Positions 6,752 to 13,486 of a stretch of DNA of 18,276 nt are shown here, one piece after another. The translations under genes were made by a program, and so were the position numbers. The notes beneath the pieces were generated by a model. It was not told the origin of the DNA, ran no database searches, and saw nothing but the letters and a program-made list of their open reading frames with translations. Origin of the DNA: CAYSRC01 sp964433495 (GTDB lineage: Bacteria > Bacillota > Clostridia > Oscillospirales > Ruminococcaceae); the NCBI GenBank assembly GCA_964433495.1, contig CAYSRC010000045.1:1-18276 (forward strand). The letters are read 5' to 3'. Positions within the stretch are counted from its first letter, which is position 1, and each line of letters begins with the position of its first letter.

Positions 6752-6861
6752 CCGTGCCGATTGCGACGCGCATCTGCCGCGCGGAGCGGCGGGGCGGCAG
6801 CGGAACGGACGTTTGACATGCGGCGCAGTATTATGCGCCTTCCGTGCTATCGTTCCGATTA
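6752..6861 (-). repeat. Dispersed intergenic repeat, copy A
   Basis: About 110 bases that match 13181-13298 in reverse orientation, with roughly ten substitutions and one 8-base gap. On the minus strand it begins TAATCGGAACGATAGCACGG (6842-6861). The other end carries a shortened version of the same 20-mer (6752-6762). A conserved inner hairpin GGCGC-8-GCGCC and a CGCGC/GCGCG stem are present. The surrounding gap 6658-6979 has no supported gene. Confidence 0.8.
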
Positions 6862-6979
6862 GGCTCGGCCGTTCGGTAAGGGAGCCTTTAAGAGCACTCA
6901 ACCTGAGAAATGGACGTAAGCTTTAAGTCACGGAAACCTTCCCCCGCGGGCGGCTGCTTAAGAAGTCCAAAACCGAATA

Positions 6980-7744
6980 TCAGTACAGCACCTTGCTGAG
7001 AAAGCTTTTTGTCCGCTCGTTCTGCGGGCTTCCGAACAGCTCGTCGGGCCTGCCCTGCTCGACAAAGACGCCGTCGTCCATGAACAGCACGCGGTCGGAC
7101 ACCTCGCGCGCAAAGCCCATCTCGTGGGTGACGATGACCGACGTCATGCCCGTCTTGACAAGGCCCTTGATGACGTCGAGCACCTCGCCGACCATCTCGG
7201 GGTCGAGCGCGCTCGTCGGCTCGTCGAACAGCATGACGTCGGGCTCCATGGCGAGCGCGCGCACGATCGCGAGCCGCTGCTTCTGCCCGCCCGACAGCTT
7301 CGCGGGGCTCTCGTCCCGCTTGTCGAGAAGCCCCACGCGGTCGAGCAGCTCGTGCGCCAGCTGCACCGCCTCCTCCTTCGTCCTGCGCTTTAACAGGGTG
7401 GGCGCGAGGGTGATGTTCTGCTCGACCGTCATGTGCGGGAACACGTTGAAGTGCTGAAAGACCATGCCCATCCTCGCGCGCACCGCGTCGACGTCCACCG
7501 GGGCCTTTTTGAACGGCTTTTTCTTTTCGGTTATGTCGACGCCCTCAAAAAACACCTGCCCGCTGTCGGGGGTCTCCATGAGGTTGAGGCACCGCAAAAA
7601 GGTGCTCTTGCCGCCGCCCGAGGGGCCGATTATCGTGACGACCTCGCCCTTGTGCACCGTCTCGGACACGCCCTTTAGCACCTCGAGCCTGCCGAAGCTC
7701 TTACACAGGTCGACCGTCCGCAATATCTCAATTGTTTTGTCCAC
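6980..7744 (-). CDS. Polar amino acid ABC transporter ATP-binding protein
   Basis: Cytoplasmic ATPase of an amino acid importer (GlnQ/HisP/ArtP group), 254 residues. Walker A GPSGGGKST is at residues 40-48, then the Q-loop in MVFQHFNVFPHMT (the FNLFPHMT-like stretch is typical of this group), signature LSGGQKQR, Walker B VMLFDEPTSALDP, and H-loop in VTHEMGFAREV. An insert of about 15 residues, rich in Lys (TEKKKPFKKAP), sits before the Q-loop and is a little longer than in Escherichia coli GlnQ. The GTG at 7744 is preceded by AGGAGG at 7 bases and overlaps the end of the permease gene by 17 bases. Last gene of the receptor-permease-ATPase operon. The amino acid carried cannot be told from the ATPase. 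Confidence 0.93.
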   Translation of the reverse strand: MDKTIEILRTVDLCKSFGRLEVLKGVSETVHKGEVVTIIGPSGGGKSTFLRCLNLMETPDSGQVFFEGVDITEKKKPFKKAPVDVDAVRARMGMVFQHFNVFPHMTVEQNITLAPTLLKRRTKEEAVQLAHELLDRVGLLDKRDESPAKLSGGQKQRLAIVRALAMEPDVMLFDEPTSALDPEMVGEVLDVIKGLVKTGMTSVIVTHEMGFAREVSDRVLFMDDGVFVEQGRPDELFGSPQNERTKSFLSKVLY

Positions 7745-8411
7745 TTGCCATCCTCCTCTCGAACGCCGCGACGACCTTGCTCAGGCTGAACGTCATGATG
7801 AAATAGATAATGCCGACGATGAGCAGGGCCTCAAACGTGAGGTATGTCGCACCCTTCACCTTCAAAAAGCTTGTCATGAGGTCGCCCAGGTAGAAGGTCG
7901 AGGCAAGCGACGTCTCCTTGAGCATCATGATGAACTCGTTGCCGAGCGCGGGCAGGATATTGCGAACAGCCTGCGGCAGGACGACGCGGACCATCGCCTG
8001 CGAGCCGCTGAGGCCGAGACTGCGCGCGGCCTCGGTCTGTCCCTTGTCGACCGCCTGCACACCCGAGCGGATGACCTCGGAGACGTAGGCCGAGCTGTTT
8101 ATGCACAGCGAGATGGCGACCCAGACAAACGGCGTGAGCTTGACGGGGATCGCCTGCGGCAGCACAAAATAAAAGACGTACAGCTGCAAAAGGATCGGGG
8201 TTCCGCGCAGCACCTCGACATACGCCACCGCCAGCCAGCGGATGGGCGCAATGCGCGTGCGGCGCAAAAACGCGACAAGGGTGCCGAGAATCGCGCCGAA
8301 AAACACCGCGAGCGCGGTCAGCTTGAGGGTGTTGACGACGCCCTCGAGCAGAAACACCTGCCAGTAGTCGCGAAGCAGCTTCGCGACGTTGCCCCATATG
8401 TCGTCAAACAT
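7728..8411 (-). CDS. Polar amino acid ABC transporter permease (HisM/GlnP type)
   Basis: Membrane subunit of the importer, 227 residues with about five hydrophobic spans. It has the features of the His/Glu/Gln/Arg/opine permease family: AYVEVLRGTPILLQLYVFYF, then AYVSEVIRSGVQAVDKGQTEAARSLGLS, the cytoplasmic EAA loop that docks on the ATPase, and VVLPQAVRNILPALGNEFIMMLKETSLAS. The ATG at 8411 is preferred because AAGGAG stands 7 bases upstream; a TTG at 8414 would be too close to it. The gene lies between receptor and ATPase genes, and the end overlaps the ATPase start. Confidence 0.93.
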   Translation of the reverse strand: MFDDIWGNVAKLLRDYWQVFLLEGVVNTLKLTALAVFFGAILGTLVAFLRRTRIAPIRWLAVAYVEVLRGTPILLQLYVFYFVLPQAIPVKLTPFVWVAISLCINSSAYVSEVIRSGVQAVDKGQTEAARSLGLSGSQAMVRVVLPQAVRNILPALGNEFIMMLKETSLASTFYLGDLMTSFLKVKGATYLTFEALLIVGIIYFIMTFSLSKVVAAFERRMASGQNN

Positions 8412-8428
8412 CAAAAAACTCCTTACAT

Positions 8429-8482
8429 GACAGGTGGGCGGCTCGGGGCCGTCCGTGCGCGGCCCCGGGTCTCCCGCCTGTC
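8429..8482 (-). other. Strong intercistronic hairpin between receptor and permease genes
   Basis: Outer stem GACAGG (8429-8434) with CCTGTC (8477-8482); inner perfect 8-base stem CGGGGCCG (8444-8451) with CGGCCCCG (8460-8467). It begins about 30 bases after the receptor stop and has no T-run. Such hairpins often protect the 3' end of receptor mRNA so that more receptor than permease is made; that role is inferred here. Confidence 0.65.
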
Positions 8483-8513
8483 GTTGTTATAATTCCGATT
8501 TTTTAAGCCGGTG

Positions 8514-9449
8514 TCAGCCGTTGTCGGCCCCGTCCGCAGGCTCGTCGGGCAGCGTGACCTCCTGCGCGGTCTCGATGCCCGCAAGCTCCTTGGCAGCAGC
8601 ATACCACTCGCCGTAGAGGCCGGCGGCATACGCCTTGGCGAGGATCTCGTTGACGGCCGCCGTCATCTCGTCCGAGCCCTTGGGCAGCAGGATGACGTTG
8701 TTCTGCTGGTCCTCACTGACCTCGAACAGGAAGCCCGACATCGCCACGTTGTCGTTTGCCGAAATAAGGGCCTCGGCGTTGCCCATCGCGACGGCCATGG
8801 CGTCAAAGTCGCCGTTCTGAAGCTGAAGCACGCCGGTCGCGATGTCGCCGAAGATGACCGCCTCGGCGTTGGGCAGCTGAGAGGTCACAAGGTCGTACTG
8901 AAGCGACGCCGCCTGCGCGCCGACCTTGAGGCCGTCAAAGTCGGACGCCTGGGTGAACATGCCCTCCTTGTCCTTGGGAACGATTATCGTCTGCTCGGTC
9001 TCGTTGTCGCCGGCGTAGTAAAAGTCCGAAAGGTTGCAGTTGGCCTCGCGCTCGGGCGTTTTGCTGAAGCCCGAGATCGACATGTCGACGTTGCCCATCT
9101 GCACCGCCACCTGGCACGAGTCAAAGCTCATGGGGTTGATCTCGAGCTCGAGGCCCAGCTCGTCGGCTATGTAGTTCGCGAGCATCACGTCAAAGCCGAC
9201 ATACTGATCCTGCCCCGTTTTGGACACGTCGCAGAACTCCATCGGCGAAAAGTCGGGCGAAAGCGCCACCTTGAGCACCCCGGGCTCGACCGTCGGGACC
9301 TGCTGCTGTGCGCCCTGCGAGGGCTCGCCGCCCTGTGTCCCGCCGTCGCCCGCGTTTGCGTTCGCGTCGTCTGCGGGGGCCGACGAGCAGCCTGCGAAGA
9401 GCGTCAGCGCCAAAACAAGCGTTAAAATCAGACTGATTGCTTTTTTCAT
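8514..9449 (-). CDS. Polar amino acid ABC transporter substrate-binding lipoprotein (SBP_bac_3)
   Basis: Cell-surface receptor for the importer, 311 residues. Residues 1-21 are a lipoprotein signal peptide with lipobox LFAGC and Cys21. A low-complexity linker rich in Ala, Gly, Gln and Asp runs to about residue 55. The bilobed binding domain starts at GVLKVALSPDFSPMEF and includes YVGFDVMLANYIADELGLELEI and VDMSISGFSKTPEREANCNLSDFYY, the family-3 signature region. The ending PDEPADGADNG is an acidic tail after the fold. The ATG at 9449 has GAGGAAAAG just upstream. Family-3 receptors bind polar amino acids; the Arg of the usual Arg-Asp pair that holds the amino acid could not be placed with certainty, so the ligand stays open. 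Confidence 0.93.
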   Translation of the reverse strand: MKKAISLILTLVLALTLFAGCSSAPADDANANAGDGGTQGGEPSQGAQQQVPTVEPGVLKVALSPDFSPMEFCDVSKTGQDQYVGFDVMLANYIADELGLELEINPMSFDSCQVAVQMGNVDMSISGFSKTPEREANCNLSDFYYAGDNETEQTIIVPKDKEGMFTQASDFDGLKVGAQAASLQYDLVTSQLPNAEAVIFGDIATGVLQLQNGDFDAMAVAMGNAEALISANDNVAMSGFLFEVSEDQQNNVILLPKGSDEMTAAVNEILAKAYAAGLYGEWYAAAKELAGIETAQEVTLPDEPADGADNG

Positions 9450-9488
9450 CTTTTCCTCAATTCCTTTCGTTTCTCTGTCGATGAATGA

Positions 9489-9517
9489 ATTATATACGCT
9501 TTTTCTGCGGTTTTCAA
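9489..9517 (-). promoter_or_regulatory. Promoter of the amino acid transporter operon
   Basis: Minus strand TTGAAA (9512-9517), 17-base spacer, TATAAT (9489-9494), about 40 bases upstream of the receptor start codon, in an AT-rich island that is unlike the rest of the window. Confidence 0.85.
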
Positions 9518-9553
9518 CGTTTAAAACTCGATATAATAAGAAATATTTGAATA

Positions 9554-9588
9554 AAATTCAGCATATAATCAAATTACCATCTGAATTT
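9554..9588. promoter_or_regulatory. Inverted repeat upstream of the transporter promoter
   Basis: AAATTCAG (9554-9561) and CTGAATTT (9581-9588), perfect 8-base arms with centres 27 bases apart, lie 37-71 bases upstream of the -35 box. This is a possible regulator site. The AT-rich base composition makes chance symmetry more likely. Confidence 0.35.
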
Positions 9589-9621
9589 CTTTAAATTTCT
9601 CTTGTTTTTATCTGTTTAATT

Positions 9622-9646
9622 CTGCTTTCTTGCTGAAAGCAGTTTT
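9622..9646. terminator. Hairpin CTGCTTTC/GAAAGCAG, weak terminator candidate
   Basis: A perfect 8-base stem (9622-9629 with 9635-9642) and loop TTGCT, followed on the plus strand by only TTTT. No plus-strand gene ends here. It may be a backup stop for trpS on the other strand, where the T-run is poor. The gap 9450-9765 otherwise holds the promoter and the trpS terminator. Confidence 0.35.
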
Positions 9647-9723
9647 ACCCGTGAATTTTTATGCGAATATTATATGAATAATATCCACTTCGCGGCAACG
9701 GGGCACAGGGCTTGCGGCAAGCT

Positions 9724-9749
9724 AAAAAGCCCCCCTCGTGCAGAGGGGG
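9724..9749 (-). terminator. Terminator of trpS
   Basis: Minus strand CCCCCTC (from 9743-9749) pairs with GAGGGGG (from 9731-9737), followed by GC and TTTTT (9724-9728). It starts 17 bases after the trpS stop. The stem-loop resembles part of the CAATCCC repeat family seen near 14795. Confidence 0.7.
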
Positions 9750-9765
9750 ACCTAAGGGCGGGCGG

Positions 9766-10779
9766 CTACTCGAGCCCCACCTTGCGCTTGACCCTGTGCA
9801 GGGTGCGCGACGCGACGGCGCGCGCCCGCTCGGCGCCGTCGGCCAGTATCGCGTCGAGCTCTGCGAGCGCGGCCTTGTCGGCGGTGAGCCTTTTGTACTC
9901 GGCCTGGATAGGCCGCAGGGCGTCCGCGACCGTCTCTCCGACCGCGAGCTTAAAATCGCCGTAGCCCCTGCCGTCAAACTCGCGCTCGATCTCCGCAAAA
10001 CTTTTGCCGGTGAGGGACGAGTAGATCGTCATGAGGTTGACGACCCCCTCCTTGCCCTCGCCCGCGCGCACCTCGTGCCCCGAGTCGGTGACGGCGCGCT
10101 TGAACTTTTTTATAATTGTGTCGGGCTCGTCGGTCAGCATGATCTTCGCGTTGACATTTTCGTCCGACTTGCTCATCTTGGCAAACGGGTCCTGAAGCGA
10201 CATGACGCGCGCCCCGACCTTGGGATAGCTGCCGTCGGGCACCCTGAGCACCTCGCCGTAGACACCGTTAAACCGCTCGGCGATGTCGCGCGCGATCTCA
10301 AGGTGCTGCTTCTGGTCGTTGCCGACCGGCACAAGGTCGGTGTCGTAGATAAGGATATCCGCCGCCATCAGCACGGGATAGGTAAACAGCCCAGCGTTGA
10401 CGTTGTCGGGGTGCTTTTGCGCCTTGTCCTTAAACTGGGTCATCCGGGACAGCTCGCCGAAGCCGGTGTAGCAGGACAGGATCCAGCTCAGCTCGCAGTG
10501 CGCGGGGACATGGCTTTGTATGAAAAGGATCGACCGCTTCGGGTCGACGCCGCACGCGAGCGTCATCGCCGCCGACTCGCGCACCGCGCGCCGCACCTCG
10601 GCCGCGGGGCGCCGCACCGTCAGCGAATGGAGATCGGCAATGAAGTACAGGCAGTCGTTTTCATCCTGAAGCCTGTCCCAGCTGCGGATAGCCCCTATAT
10701 AGTTGCCGAGCGTAAAGCCGCCCGTCGGCTGGATCCCGCTGAGAACCCTCGGTTTTTTTGCCTCTTCCGTAAAGACCAC
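9766..10779 (-). CDS. trpS: Tryptophanyl-tRNA synthetase
   Basis: Cytosolic class I aminoacyl-tRNA synthetase that charges tRNA-Trp, about 337-345 residues, normal for bacterial TrpS. The first ATP-binding motif is in LSGIQPTGGFTLGNYIGA (TLGN replaces HIGH, as usual in TrpS) and the second, KMSKS, is in DPFAKMSKSDENVNAKI about 200 residues in. FIADLHSLT, TYPVLMAADILIY and VPVGNDQKQHLE are also diagnostic. Start is uncertain: GTG at 10779 has AAAGGTGAG directly upstream and gives VFTEEAKKPRVLSG, close to relatives; ATG at 10803 adds eight residues but has no ribosome site. The gene runs alone from the promoter at 10868-10896. The leader is only about 80 bases, too short for a T-box. Confidence 0.95.
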   Translation of the reverse strand: MVFTEEAKKPRVLSGIQPTGGFTLGNYIGAIRSWDRLQDENDCLYFIADLHSLTVRRPAAEVRRAVRESAAMTLACGVDPKRSILFIQSHVPAHCELSWILSCYTGFGELSRMTQFKDKAQKHPDNVNAGLFTYPVLMAADILIYDTDLVPVGNDQKQHLEIARDIAERFNGVYGEVLRVPDGSYPKVGARVMSLQDPFAKMSKSDENVNAKIMLTDEPDTIIKKFKRAVTDSGHEVRAGEGKEGVVNLMTIYSSLTGKSFAEIEREFDGRGYGDFKLAVGETVADALRPIQAEYKRLTADKAALAELDAILADGAERARAVASRTLHRVKRKVGLE

Positions 10780-10867
10780 CTCACCTTTAATATAAATCCG
10801 CATTCTTTAGGCACATCCGATGCGCACAGGCGCACACCCCGCCCCCTTTACGGGCGGAATATTCTAT

Positions 10868-10896
10868 ATTATATTCCAAATGCACGGGGCCGTCAA
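10868..10896 (-). promoter_or_regulatory. Promoter of trpS
   Basis: Minus strand TTGACG (10891-10896), 17-base spacer, TATAAT (10868-10873). Its -35 directly abuts the -35 of the divergent gltX promoter in the palindrome TCAATTGA. Confidence 0.85.
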
Positions 10897-10925
10897 TTGA
10901 CAAATGCCCGTCACACAACTACAAT
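10897..10925 (+). promoter_or_regulatory. Promoter of gltX-ybaK
   Basis: TTGACA (10897-10902), 17-base spacer, TACAAT (10920-10925), followed by a roughly 90-base leader to the TTG start at 11021. Confidence 0.85.
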
Positions 10926-10948
10926 TGAATGTACCGAAATACCGTTCC

Positions 10949-10989
10949 GCGCGCCCCGGGCAAGCGGATCGGCGCGCAGTGCGCTTTTT
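10949..10989 (+). promoter_or_regulatory. Attenuator-like alternative hairpins in the gltX leader
   Basis: GCGCGCC (10949-10955) can pair with GGCGCGC (10971-10977). The same right arm can instead form GCGCG (10972-10976) with TGCGC (10980-10984), directly followed by TTTTT. The two are mutually exclusive, the layout of an attenuator. The second stem is only 5 base pairs with one wobble, so it may not stop transcription. Confidence 0.35.
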
Positions 10990-11020
10990 GCGCGCAACAC
11001 GGAGAAAAGAGGAGAACAGC

Positions 11021-12466
11021 TTGAAACAGACGAGAACCCGCTTTGCGCCCAGCCCCACCGGCTACATGCACGTCGGCAACCTGCGAACGGCGCTTTACGC
11101 GTACCTCATCGCGAGGAAGGACAAGGGCAGCTTTGTGCTGCGCATCGAGGACACCGACCGCGAGCGGTATGTCGACGGGGCGGTCGACATCATATACAGC
11201 ACCCTCAGGGACGCCGGGATGCACTGGGACGAGGGCCCCGACATCGGCGGAGCTTTCGGCCCCTACATCCAAAGCGAGCGCATGGGGCTCTATCTCGAGT
11301 ACGCGAAAAAGCTCGTCGAGCTGGGCGGGGCATACTATTGCTTCTGCTCGAAGGAGGAGCTCGAGCACAGGCTCACCCGCAGCACCTTCAAAGAGGAGGT
11401 CACCCGCTACGACGGGCACTGCCGCGGCCTTTCGCCCGACGAGGTCGCAGAAAAGCTTGAGAGCGGCGTCCCCTATGTCATCCGTCAAAAGATGCCGCGG
11501 GAGGGCGTGACCCGTTTTGACGACCTCGTGTACGGCGAGATAACGGTCGACAACGCGGAGCTTGAGGATCAGATCCTGATAAAGTCGGACGGGATGCCCA
11601 CCTACAACTTTGCCAACGTGATAGACGACCACCTGATGGGCATCACCCACGTCGTGCGCGGCAACGAGTACCTCTCGAGCACCCCCAAATACAACCTGCT
11701 GTACGAGGCGTTCGGCTGGGACATCCCGCAGTACATCCACTGCGCGCCCGTCATGAAGGACGAGCGCCAAAAGCTCAGCAAGCGCAACGGCGACGCATCG
11801 TATCAGGACCTGACCGCAAAGGGGTATCTCCCGGCGGCGATCATCAACTACCTCGCGCTGGTCGGCTGGGCCCCAAAGGGGGAGCGCGAGATCTTTTCGA
11901 TGGACGAGCTCATCACCGAGTTCGATATATCGGGCATAAGCAAGAGCCCCGCCGTCTTCGACATCGAGAAGCTCAAGCACATCAATGCCGAGTACATCCG
12001 CGCGCTCAGCCGCGAGGACTACAAAGCGCACGCCATGCCGTTCATCAAAAGCGCCGTCAAACGCGACGACATCGACTTTGACGTGCTGTGCGACGCCCTT
12101 ATGCCGAGAACCGAGTTTTTCGGCGACATCCCCGAGCGGCTGAGCTTTATCGACGCTCTGCCCGAATACGACAACGCGCTGTATGAGCACAAGAAGATGA
12201 AGACGAACGCCTCGACGGCAAAACAGGCCCTTGAGGCGGCGCTGCCCGTGCTCGAGGCGCTCGACGACTGGACGGCGGACGGGATACACGCGGCGCTGTT
12301 CTCGCTGATTGAGCGGCTCGGCGTCAAAAACGGGTGGATGCTGTGGCCGCTGCGGGTGGCGCTCTCGGGCGTGCCCGTCTCGCCCGGCGGCGGCATCGAG
12401 CTCGCCGCAATCCTCGGCAGGGACGACAGCATCGCGCGCATTAAAGCGGGCATTGCGCAGCTGTAA
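11021..12466 (+). CDS. gltX: Glutamyl-tRNA synthetase
   Basis: Cytosolic class I synthetase that attaches glutamate to tRNA-Glu, 481 residues, normal length. It begins KQTRTRFAPSPTGYMHVGNLRTALY with the HIGH-type motif HVGN at residues 17-20; the second motif KLSKR is at 251-255. Other GltX marks are RIEDTDRERYV, GDIGG-like DIGGAFGPYIQSER, YYCFCS with paired cysteines and a later DGHC that could form the zinc site, and FANVIDDHLMGITHVVRGNEYLSSTPKYNLLY. The C-terminal third is the helical anticodon-binding part. The TTG at 11021 is chosen because GAGGAG lies 6 bases upstream and the product then starts like its relatives; reading further upstream crosses the promoter. Whether it also charges tRNA-Gln (non-discriminating form) cannot be told here. 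It is in an operon with the ybaK-like gene. Confidence 0.96.
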   Translation: MKQTRTRFAPSPTGYMHVGNLRTALYAYLIARKDKGSFVLRIEDTDRERYVDGAVDIIYSTLRDAGMHWDEGPDIGGAFGPYIQSERMGLYLEYAKKLVELGGAYYCFCSKEELEHRLTRSTFKEEVTRYDGHCRGLSPDEVAEKLESGVPYVIRQKMPREGVTRFDDLVYGEITVDNAELEDQILIKSDGMPTYNFANVIDDHLMGITHVVRGNEYLSSTPKYNLLYEAFGWDIPQYIHCAPVMKDERQKLSKRNGDASYQDLTAKGYLPAAIINYLALVGWAPKGEREIFSMDELITEFDISGISKSPAVFDIEKLKHINAEYIRALSREDYKAHAMPFIKSAVKRDDIDFDVLCDALMPRTEFFGDIPERLSFIDALPEYDNALYEHKKMKTNASTAKQALEAALPVLEALDDWTADGIHAALFSLIERLGVKNGWMLWPLRVALSGVPVSPGGGIELAAILGRDDSIARIKAGIAQL

Positions 12467-12505
12467 CGCCGCTTTGCCCCGCTTTGCCGGCGCGGGGGCG
12501 GCATT

Positions 12506-12523
12506 GCGGCGGGGCTCCGCCGC
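12506..12523 (+). other. Intercistronic hairpin between gltX and ybaK
   Basis: GCGGCGG (12506-12512) and CCGCCGC (12517-12523) with a 4-base loop, followed by an A-rich stretch rather than T, so it is not a terminator. It may limit or stabilise the downstream message. Confidence 0.45.
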
Positions 12524-12557
12524 ACATAAAAAAGAAAAAGAGGGATTTGTAAGAACC

Positions 12558-13025
12558 ATGAGCATCGAAAAGGTCAGAAAATATCTTGCGAGCTTCGGCG
12601 CGGACGGCAGGATCATCGAGCTCGACGAATCGAGCGCGACGGTCGAGCTCGCAGCGGCAGCCCTCGGGGTCGAGGGCGCGCGGATCGCAAAGACGCTGTC
12701 CTACAAGCTGTCGGACGGCGTGGTTTTGATCGTCGCGGCGGGGGACGCGCGGGTTGACAACCGCAAGTACAAGGACAAGTTCGGCCAAAAGGCGCGTATG
12801 CTGACGCCCGACGAGGCGCTTGAGCTGGTCGGGCACGCGGTCGGGGGCGTGTGCCCCTTCGCGGTAAACGACGGCGTCAGGGTCTACCTCGACGACAGTC
12901 TCAAACGCTTTGAGACGGTGTTTCCCGCCTGCGGCAGCTCCAACAGCGCCATCGAGCTCAGCCTAAACGAGCTCGAGCGCATGAGCGGCGGCGAGTGGTG
13001 CGACGTCTGCAAGCTGCCGGAATAG
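12558..13025 (+). CDS. YbaK/EbsC-family aminoacyl-tRNA deacylase
   Basis: Cytosolic protein of 155 residues made entirely of the YbaK/prolyl-tRNA synthetase-associated domain, whose members hydrolyse tRNAs charged with the wrong amino acid (for example Cys-tRNA-Pro or Ala-tRNA-Pro). Diagnostic stretches are ATVELAAAALGVEGARIAKTLSYK (with the conserved Lys of IAKTL), VLIVAAGDARVDNRKYK, MLTPDEALELVGHAVGGVCPFAV (the GxxxGGVCPF loop) and VYLDDSLKRFETVFPACGSSNSAIEL. The ATG at 12558 follows a rather distant purine-rich region (AGAGGGA), a weak site. It lies 91 bases after gltX and before the shared terminator, so both are probably one transcript. The exact mischarged tRNA is unknown. Confidence 0.9.
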   Translation: MSIEKVRKYLASFGADGRIIELDESSATVELAAAALGVEGARIAKTLSYKLSDGVVLIVAAGDARVDNRKYKDKFGQKARMLTPDEALELVGHAVGGVCPFAVNDGVRVYLDDSLKRFETVFPACGSSNSAIELSLNELERMSGGEWCDVCKLPE

Positions 13026-13050
13026 TGGCAATTGCAAATTAACGCGTGAT

Positions 13051-13082
13051 CGCCTCGGGGCCTTTGTCCCGGGGCGTTTTTT
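13051..13082 (+). terminator. Terminator of gltX-ybaK
   Basis: CGCCTCGGG (13051-13059) pairs with CCCGGGGCG (13068-13076) with one G-T wobble, followed by six T. It begins 25 bases after the ybaK-like stop codon. Confidence 0.9.
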
Positions 13083-13180
13083 GCGGTGTGCGCAAAGCAA
13101 AAGCCTATGGGAAGAGGCCCTTTAAGCCTCCCCGTGTGTGAGGGAAGGCGCGAACGGACAAGCTGCCGGGCTGCCGGGCT

Positions 13181-13298
13181 TAATCGGAACGATAGCCCGG
13201 AAGGCGCATAATATCGCGCCGAATGTCAAACGTCCGTTTCTCTTACGCCCCGCCGCTCCGCGCGGAAGATGCGCGTCGTAATCGGAACGATAGCCCGG
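13181..13298 (+). repeat. Dispersed intergenic repeat, copy B, with 20-base direct repeats at its ends
   Basis: The 20-mer TAATCGGAACGATAGCCCGG occurs exactly at 13181-13200 and again at 13279-13298 (period 98). The whole 118-base unit matches copy A at 6752-6861 in the opposite orientation, with about ten substitutions and an 8-base gap. Inside are GGCGC-8-GCGCC (13203-13220) and CGCGC/GCGCG stems. The 13083-13355 stretch has no supported gene; short readings through it are shadows. Confidence 0.85.
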
Positions 13299-13355
13299 CC
13301 GGCCGGCTCTCTCCGCATAAGGGGGCCTTTAAGGGCAAGGGCGCTGTTCCTCAGG

Positions 13356-13381
13356 AAAAGCCCCCGCCCGGAAACGGGGGC
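13356..13381 (-). terminator. Second, weaker minus-strand terminator-like hairpin
   Basis: Minus strand GCCCCCG (from 13375-13381) pairs with CGGGGGC (from 13360-13366), then TTTT (13356-13359). Possible backup stop downstream of the small membrane protein gene. Confidence 0.45.
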
Positions 13382-13404
13382 GGGAGAGACTTTTCCCGCA
13401 CGGC

Positions 13405-13446
13405 AAAAGAGCGCCCCGCGAGGCGTTTTACGCCTCGCGGGGCGCT
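13405..13446 (-). terminator. Terminator of the small membrane protein gene
   Basis: Perfect 16-base arms AGCGCCCCGCGAGGCG (13410-13425) and CGCCTCGCGGGGCGCT (13431-13446) with a 5-base loop. On the minus strand this is followed by CTTTT, 40 bases after the stop at 13487. It is one of the strongest stems in the window. Confidence 0.82.
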
Positions 13447-13486
13447 CGGTTAACTCAACCGACACGGGCAGCTTACCGCAAAGGGC

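Noticed and set aside
6551..6926. Short plus-strand frames between the terminator and the amino acid transporter
   Set aside because: They run across a terminator and the dispersed repeat and have no ribosome site; not genes.
10780..10867. T-box leader for trpS
   Set aside because: The leader is only about 80 bases, too short for a T-box, and no T-box consensus was seen; it has only a CCGCCC/GGGCGG-type hairpin.
9712..11460. Long plus-strand open frame running through trpS and into gltX
   Set aside because: It crosses two promoters and covers the antisense of trpS and another frame of gltX; no motif.
10919..12616. Long minus-strand open frame opposite gltX
   Set aside because: Antisense shadow with no recognisable domain.
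13181..13298. CRISPR repeats, from the two identical 20-mers
   Set aside because: Only two copies, with a 78-base interval that is itself conserved in another locus, and no cas genes.
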